DNA of 35,481 bases from a virus, in the IMG/VR virus record IMGVR_UViG_3300030385_002032, positions 1 through 35,481 of that record; one strand, written 5' to 3'. Positions within the stretch are counted from its first letter, which is position 1; each line of letters begins with the position of its first letter. A model generated the notes under the pieces. That model searched no databases. It saw only the letters and a program-made list of their open reading frames with translations, and was not told the origin of the DNA. A program made the position numbers and the translations under genes. Of this stretch, positions 31,511 through 35,481 are shown one piece after another.

Positions 31511-31858
31511 TTAATCAAAATCGCTGTAAAATTCACTAGTTAGTTTAGCTGGGCACCCAACTACGAGAGAATTGCATGTAATTTTAGAAAAGCGATCTAA
31601 AATGCAGTTTGAGTACGATTCCCATTCGTCGTCTTGTCCAAGGTTCTCAATACGCGTGAGGTACATATCTACGTTGTATGGAAACTGGGTAGCTTTATAC
31701 CGACCGCATAGCTCATCATCCCGATATACGGCTATAGTCACTTTTGAAACGTAGTCGTAGTTCACCCTAGTGCGTGTGAGTTCTTCTAAAGCAAACTCGT
31801 ATGGTCCTAGGATATAGCGGAACACAGGAGAGCTATACTGCGTGCTGGCGTAGTTCAT
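31511..31858 (-). CDS. Unknown protein in early-type gene group
   Basis: This encodes 115 residues. It is rich in Tyr and Asp with a strand-rich start (SPVFRYILGPYEFALEELTR) and a Cys-containing end (NCILDRFSKITCNSLVVGCP). Several strands and helices are plausible, but there is no motif. It sits to the right of the AT-rich gap with small neighbours and no strong ribosome binding site. The function is unknown. Confidence 0.4.
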   Translation of the reverse strand: MNYASTQYSSPVFRYILGPYEFALEELTRTRVNYDYVSKVTIAVYRDDELCGRYKATQFPYNVDMYLTRIENLGQDDEWESYSNCILDRFSKITCNSLVVGCPAKLTSEFYSDFD

Positions 31859-31914
31859 ATGCGGATCATACTACTATCATAATAAAATACACAAGGACTA
31901 AACACAGGATAGCG

Positions 31915-32238
31915 TTACTTCTGCTCTGTTTCGTCAGTCAGCGGAGAAGGCACCCAGGAGGGCCGCAGATTCTCAGAAGGTAGTCTGTGTCGTTTAGCAT
32001 GCCAGATGTCTTCTACGACTGTTCTGAGGCGCTCAGAGAACGCTGCGTTGGTCCAACGGGGAGAGCAATCGCTCAAAATCACACCGTTGGTCTGCGTAAA
32101 TCCTCTAAAGTTGAACTGTTCTTTATTTTGCCAGCAGAGGGTCGCGTCAAAGCCACTGAACGCGGTGAGAATGAGTTTGAGTGACCAGCCGTCAAGTCCG
32201 AGCGGACTTTCTACCTCTGTGACCAAAAATAATTCCAC
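31915..32238 (-). CDS. Unknown 107-residue protein
   Basis: The start is GTG 32238; AAGGAA lies seven bases upstream, an excellent ribosome binding site that decides the start. The sequence has strand-like segments (MELFLVTEVESPLGLDGWSL) and a helical middle (FSERLRTVVEDIWHAKRHRL) with a Pro/Glu-rich end. No motif is recognised. It is preceded by a predicted promoter at 32293-32321. Confidence 0.5.
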   Translation of the reverse strand: MELFLVTEVESPLGLDGWSLKLILTAFSGFDATLCWQNKEQFNFRGFTQTNGVILSDCSPRWTNAAFSERLRTVVEDIWHAKRHRLPSENLRPSWVPSPLTDETEQK

Positions 32239-32292
32239 AGAAAGTTCCTTTCGTGGACAAACAGTTCAAAATTTATGTAAATGTACATGTTT

Positions 32293-32321
32293 AGTATACC
32301 AATTTTGCCGTATTCCAACAA
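32293..32321 (-). promoter_or_regulatory. Predicted leftward promoter of the 107-residue gene
   Basis: On the minus strand TTGTTG (32316-32321), 17 bases, then TATACT (32293-32298). Start near 32286, leader about 48 bases with the AAGGAA site. It forms the leftward half of a divergent promoter region with 32395-32423. Confidence 0.5.
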
Positions 32322-32394
32322 GGCGAAATCTAACCAATTATTCTATACTTTGAAGCAGCCTAACTACCGTTTTCTATAAAAGACGTAATACCTA

Positions 32395-32423
32395 TTGACA
32401 ACTATCTGATACTTCAGTATTGC
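32395..32423 (+). promoter_or_regulatory. Predicted rightward promoter
   Basis: TTGACA (32395-32400, perfect), 17 bases, then TATTGC (32418-32423). A start at +1 near 32430 coincides with the ATG at 32431, so this gene may be translated from a leaderless mRNA. A short dyad ATACT/AGTAT covers the end of the spacer and the -10 box. Confidence 0.45.
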
Positions 32424-32430
32424 TTTTTAT

Positions 32431-32757
32431 ATGGGAAACAGTATTGACATTGAGACCCACAAAGCTGCTGAGTGTGTATTGTGGTGGGCAGCGACTAAGG
32501 CACGGGATAAGGGCATGTCGCTTTTCGTCGCACAAAACGGAGAAGTCACAGAACGAGCAGATTGCTTCAGCAGCGGGTATCCAGACACGTTTTGTCCCTT
32601 TGATAAGCAAGAAATACGAACCGATAGTTATCTTTCGGCGTGGAACGCCACACACACGAGCTTTGTGCCTGGTGACAAAGAGTTTACTAAGAAAACCATT
32701 TCACACGGAGAAGATAAAGTAGTCTTTTATCTTGAAAATACACATGGGTCGTCTTGA
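32431..32757 (+). CDS. Unknown protein, first rightward gene
   Basis: This encodes 108 residues. No ribosome binding site precedes the ATG; the bases upstream are T-rich and a promoter -10 box is 8 bases away. The sequence has a helical N-terminal part (ETHKAAECVLWWAATKARDK) and a strand-rich C-terminal half with several Cys and Trp (RADCFSSGYPDTFCPF, SYLSAWNATHTSF). A folded small protein is likely, but no family is recognised. The frame is supported over the overlapping reverse and shifted frames by its codon pattern and its position before the next rightward gene. Confidence 0.5.
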   Translation: MGNSIDIETHKAAECVLWWAATKARDKGMSLFVAQNGEVTERADCFSSGYPDTFCPFDKQEIRTDSYLSAWNATHTSFVPGDKEFTKKTISHGEDKVVFYLENTHGSS

Positions 32758-32787
32758 CACTGCCTAAAAGCAGCAGGAATTAGTATA

Positions 32788-33246
32788 ATGAGAAAGTTTA
32801 TCTTCTCTGACGAGCATAAAACGGGTGGGGTAACTGTTGTGACTGTTACCTCCGCAGAAGCAGTTGCGTATGCCTTGGAGAATGGCTTGGTCACTGCGGA
32901 AGAGACACCTGAGAACGCGGTGGAAGCGTTCTGCTGCGCGTTTGACGCGGAAGAAGTCTTAGATCCACCCTATAAAGAGTCGGAACACCTCTCCGCTCAG
33001 ATACTTATGCGTGTTCCAGGAGACTTGCTCACTGGGTCTATGCTAAGTTCCATAGATAAGTATCTTCTGGATAAAGATGCCTCTTACTGCGCCCCGGCAT
33101 TGGCCATACAGGCTGTTTCTCTGCTAAGAGCCGCCTGCAACGAGGCCAGGTACCGTTTGGACCACATAAAACAGGGGCTGTCTGTGGTTATTGACGAAGA
33201 CTGCTCAGGAACAGCAGACACCATACCTGTGCTTACCTCACAATGA
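32788..33246 (+). CDS. Unknown 152-residue protein
   Basis: The ATG is preceded by AGGA nine bases upstream. The sequence starts with a short strand (MRKFIFSDEHKTGGVTVVTV), then helices with a Cys pair (ENAVEAFCCAFDAEEV), followed by amphipathic helices (SMLSSIDKYLLDKDASYCAP, AVSLLRAACNEARYRLDHIK) and an acidic end. No motif is recognised. It overlaps the next gene by ATGA, so they form one operon. Confidence 0.5.
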   Translation: MRKFIFSDEHKTGGVTVVTVTSAEAVAYALENGLVTAEETPENAVEAFCCAFDAEEVLDPPYKESEHLSAQILMRVPGDLLTGSMLSSIDKYLLDKDASYCAPALAIQAVSLLRAACNEARYRLDHIKQGLSVVIDEDCSGTADTIPVLTSQ

Positions 33247-33488
33247 GCAAGTCAAAGAAATCCAAGTGTCTCGTGCCGCCTGCCTCCCACAGCAGGGATG
33301 AAGAGTCCGATGCGATCAACGAGCTAACCACGTTTATACTCAAATACGGAAGAGATGTCTTGTTGGATCTGCTCCCCAAGGTGTTTATCCCCAGCATGAT
33401 CGCAGCAGCGTACACAGATCCACGTTCTCTAGAAGCACACCACTTTCTTACCGAAGCCAGGCGCGTGTATAGAGGCGACGTACCCTAA
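33243..33488 (+). CDS. Unknown 81-residue protein
   Basis: The ATG overlaps the previous stop (ATGA), so translation is coupled. The first ten residues are basic (MSKSKKSKCL). The rest is helical with YGRDVLLDLLPKVFIPSMIA and LEAHHFLTEARRVYRG. No motif is found. It overlaps the next small membrane gene by TAATG. Confidence 0.45.
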   Translation: MSKSKKSKCLVPPASHSRDEESDAINELTTFILKYGRDVLLDLLPKVFIPSMIAAAYTDPRSLEAHHFLTEARRVYRGDVP

Positions 33489-33586
33489 TGTACCCCATGC
33501 CCATGCCGTTGGAGATAATTACCAAAACTATAATAATAGTAAGCCTCATGCTGCTCATAATTGCACACACAGGACCCAAAGCGTAA
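33488..33586 (+). CDS. Tiny membrane protein (32 residues)
   Basis: ATG 33488 overlaps the TAA of the previous gene (TAATG). The protein starts MYPMPMPLEI and has one hydrophobic helix (IIIVSLMLLIIAH) followed by a short polar tail (TGPKA). Its coupled start and single membrane span suggest a real small membrane protein rather than chance, but the short length limits confidence. Confidence 0.4.
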   Translation: MYPMPMPLEIITKTIIIVSLMLLIIAHTGPKA

Positions 33587-33730
33587 AGCACTACTTTACA
33601 CAAACAACACGTACCACACAGATACGTATCCGTTATTAACAACAAAGTGACTTTGGTTTTATGTCAATGTTTTAAATAACTTCAACGTTAGAGCGAAGCT
33701 CCCTTGCCCCATATAAAAAATACATACACT

Positions 33731-34129
33731 ATGAACAACACATCTACCCAGTTATCCCGCCGCGCCACAGCCAGCCCCCATTGGAAGTGGCTCCCCGGCA
33801 TGCGCGCCGAAGGCATCATCACCGATCCCTCCCTTTTCGGCAGCCCCACTGCGCGCTCCCAGTTCGTCGTGGTGGATGTCCTACCCACAGGCATCCCCCT
33901 GTGCCGCTGGAACAGCCAGCCCATACAAGAAGCCCTCCCGGTCCTCACTGATCCGGCTACGCTAGGGGCACTGCTTAGCCTAGTCAGAAAGGTCAAGGCC
34001 AACGAGCACTACCTCCTCAGCACAGTTAACCTAGGCCACCAAGGCCGCAGATGGGTAAGCGGTACCTACGAGGAAGGCATGGATCAGACTGAAGGCGAAG
34101 CGCTCGTCACAGCCCTAGAGAGCATATGA
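33731..34129 (+). CDS. Unknown protein before methyltransferase
   Basis: I place the start at ATG 33731 (MNNTSTQLSRRAT, 132 residues); the longer TTG start nine codons upstream would lie in the AT-rich leader. There is no clear ribosome binding site; a TATAAA sequence at 33713-33718 could be a -10 box. The sequence has a strand-rich middle (QFVVVDVLPTGIPLCRWNSQ) and a helical end (LGALLSLVRKVKANEHYLLS). The codons are C-ending, unlike the genes to the left, but like the methyltransferase that follows and overlaps it as ATGA. Confidence 0.45.
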   Translation: MNNTSTQLSRRATASPHWKWLPGMRAEGIITDPSLFGSPTARSQFVVVDVLPTGIPLCRWNSQPIQEALPVLTDPATLGALLSLVRKVKANEHYLLSTVNLGHQGRRWVSGTYEEGMDQTEGEALVTALESI

Positions 34130-34860
34130 TTCCAAGTTGCAAGATATATGCAGAAGACAACATCAAGATGCTCTGGCATTTTGATGACGCCAGCTTCCGC
34201 CTAGCCTACATCGATCCCCCGTTTAACACTGGGCGCAAACAAAAGCGCAATGAGCTATCCTTTAGCGACAGCTACGCCAACTACGAAGAGTTCCTATATC
34301 CCAGGCTGGACCAAGCATACCGCATCCTCACCGACGACGGCTCCCTCTTCGTACACCTCGACTACCGCGAAGTCCACTACGTCAAGATCATGCTAGACAA
34401 GCTCTTCGGCAGAGCCTGCTTCATGAACGAGATAATCTGGGCCTACGACTACGGTGCCCGCAGCAAGAAGCGCTGGTCCACCAAACACGACAGCATCCTC
34501 TGGTACGTAAAGGATCCTGACAACTACTGCTTCAACTACGAAGCCATGGATCGCATCCCCTACATGGCCCCCGGCCTAGTCGGCAAGGAGAAAGCTGCCA
34601 GAGGCAAAACCCCCACCGACGTGTGGTGGCACACTATCGTCAGCCCAAACAGCAAAGAAAAGACTGGCTACCCAACCCAGAAGCCCCTGGGCATCCTTCG
34701 ACGCATCGTCAACGTTCACTCCAACGAAGGCGACGAGCTGATAGATTTCTTCGCTGGTTCCGGCAGCTTCGGCAAGGCTGCCATAGAGCTAAAGCGCAAC
34801 GTTACTTTGATTGACCAGAACCCAGACGCCCTGGACGTGATGCGTAAGCGCCTATTGTGA
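34126..34860 (+). CDS. Site-specific DNA methyltransferase (beta-type amino-MTase)
   Basis: This encodes 244 residues. The catalytic motif DPPFN (residues 30-34) is near the N-terminus, and the cofactor motif DFFAGSGSFG (207-216) near the C-terminus: the order of the beta class of adenine-N6 or cytosine-N4 methyltransferases. Motifs IVF-like DYREVHYVKIMLDKLFG, YPTQKP and TLIDQNPD complete the fold. A target-recognition region lies between (about 90-170). No restriction enzyme is visible nearby, so it is likely a solitary phage methylase that protects phage DNA or marks control sites. It overlaps both neighbours, so three genes form one unit. Confidence 0.88.
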   Translation: MIPSCKIYAEDNIKMLWHFDDASFRLAYIDPPFNTGRKQKRNELSFSDSYANYEEFLYPRLDQAYRILTDDGSLFVHLDYREVHYVKIMLDKLFGRACFMNEIIWAYDYGARSKKRWSTKHDSILWYVKDPDNYCFNYEAMDRIPYMAPGLVGKEKAARGKTPTDVWWHTIVSPNSKEKTGYPTQKPLGILRRIVNVHSNEGDELIDFFAGSGSFGKAAIELKRNVTLIDQNPDALDVMRKRLL

Positions 34861-35009
34861 CCAAAGATCTAACAGCCTTGCAGCGCTTTGTCTCATTGCT
34901 CTACGAGCACGTCGTGGTCAATGGCCATAAGACCCTGAATACTGAGATACTAGACACCCTGTGTTTGCTTAGGATCGGTACGAACAACGCAGACGCGCCT
35001 GAACCATAG
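34857..35009 (+). CDS. Small protein coupled to methyltransferase
   Basis: A GTG at 34857 overlaps the methyltransferase stop (GTGA) and opens a frame of 50 codons to TAG at 35007. The product begins MTKDLTALQRFVSLLYEHVV and continues as a mostly helical sequence with an acidic end (NADAPEP). The overlap, codon pattern and end just before a terminator support it. Function unknown. Confidence 0.45.
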   Translation: MTKDLTALQRFVSLLYEHVVVNGHKTLNTEILDTLCLLRIGTNNADAPEP

Positions 35010-35044
35010 ACCTTCAGCGTCAATAATGTCGCTAAGCTCCTCGA

Positions 35045-35090
35045 CCCCTACTCAATCTGTCCATATTAGTTGAGTAGGGGTTATTTATTT
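35045..35090 (+). terminator. Intrinsic terminator of the rightward operon
   Basis: CCCCTACTCAA (35045-35055) pairs perfectly with TTGAGTAGGGG (35070-35080) around a 14-base loop, followed by TTATTTATTT. It ends the methyltransferase transcript and lies directly before the G/T-rich repeat array. Confidence 0.85.
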
Positions 35091-35124
35091 GGCGCGGTTC
35101 GCGTTGGCTGAGAGCTGGTGCGGA

Positions 35125-35277
35125 GTGCGCTTGGTGTGTAGTGGTGCGCTTGGTGTGCTTGGGATCGTAGGGTTTGAGTGGGATCGTGTTGTTTGAGTGG
35201 GATCGTAGGGTTTGAGTGGGATCGCTTTGGATCGTAGGGTTTGATTTGGATCGCTTTGGATCCTAATGTTTGGGTAG
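35125..35277 (+). repeat. G/T-rich 19-bp repeat array with phased GATC sites
   Basis: Two copies of GTGCGCTTGGTGTG (35125 and 35144) are followed by units starting with GATC at 35163, 35182, 35201, 35220, 35230, 35249 and 35259, with typical unit GATCGTAGGGTTTGAGTGG. Spacings are 19, 19, 19, 10, 19 and 10 bp, so all sites lie on about the same DNA face. The plus strand is almost free of C outside GATC, and GGG runs recur, so G-quadruplex formation is possible. Confidence 0.75.
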
Positions 35278-35481
35278 TACCTTTATGGCCTTTATCTATG
35301 TTTGTTGGATAAGTGTATTTTTGTAATTATAATTTAATCATTAGGGGATGATTAATGTACAAATTGATATGAAAATTGGAGCGAAACAGTCAATTTTGGG
35401 CATGTGCAAGTTTCATGCCATGAGAAGGGGGGTCAATTCCGCTATGATTCCGGTGACTTAGCGCTAGGGCCTTGGGCCTTG
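35278..35481. other. Non-coding right end with inverted repeats
   Basis: No gene is supported. There are two small inverted repeats: AAAATTG (35372-35378) with CAATTTT (35391-35397), and GGCATG (35399-35404) with CATGCC (35414-35419). A leftward TTGACT lies at about 35388-35393. The window ends in GGGCCTT repeated twice (35467-35480). Confidence 0.4.

Noticed and set aside
32392-32655. Minus-strand frame of 87 codons overlapping the first rightward gene
   Set aside because: It overlaps a predicted rightward promoter and gene; it has no ribosome binding site and no motif.

Overview
The window is a fragment of a tailed, contractile-tail (myovirus-type) bacteriophage genome. Between about 32.2 kb and the left edge all genes lie on the minus strand and read leftward. 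They include a recognisable head and tail module: an HK97-type portal, a prohead protease, an acidic scaffold-like protein, an HK97-fold major capsid protein, head-tail joining candidates and the N-terminal 456 residues of a tail-sheath-like protein that runs off the window. No terminase, tail tube, tape measure, baseplate, integrase or tRNA gene is visible. The host cannot be named. It must supply cobalamin for the class II ribonucleotide reductase, and the sigma70-like promoters and AAGGAG-type ribosome binding sites fit an ordinary bacterium.

Layout in the leftward direction of transcription. (a) 32.2-30.4 kb: four small genes and a 0.5 kb AT-rich non-coding block with a large palindrome. 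(b) 30.2-28.2 kb: adenosylcobalamin-dependent ribonucleotide reductase, preceded by an intrinsic terminator placed directly in front of its ribosome binding site. (c) 28.1-24.2 kb: accessory genes, including a possible virion protein, a coiled-coil membrane protein, a calcineurin-like phosphoesterase, a SprT-like metallopeptidase, a minimal TROVE/Ro-like RNA-binding protein and a small zinc-binding protein. (d) 24.2-16.1 kb: a cupin-fold protein translationally coupled to a 1734-residue protein with about 22 MORN repeats, then an acidic protein and the portal. (e) 16.0-10.9 kb: small unknown genes and a trypsin-like lipoprotein protease. (f) 10.8-0 kb: prohead protease, scaffold, capsid, connectors, two proteins sharing a duplicated domain, neck proteins and sheath.

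The right 3 kb reads rightward: small unknown genes tightly coupled by ATGA or TAATG overlaps, a beta-class DNA methyltransferase, a 50-codon gene and a strong intrinsic terminator. Beyond the terminator lies a G/T-rich array of 19-bp repeats with GATC cores spaced 19, 19, 19, 10, 19 and 10 bp, then about 200 bp without genes.

At least eight intergenic promoters follow one design: a TTGA-type -35 box, exactly 17 bp, and a TA-rich -10 box (three are TAAACT). They break the leftward genes into separately controlled units. The most unusual items are the giant MORN protein beside the portal, the TROVE/SprT/phosphoesterase cluster, the extracytoplasmic trypsin-like protease inside the head operon, and the phased GATC array. 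Functional names are by reading motifs only; no database search was run.
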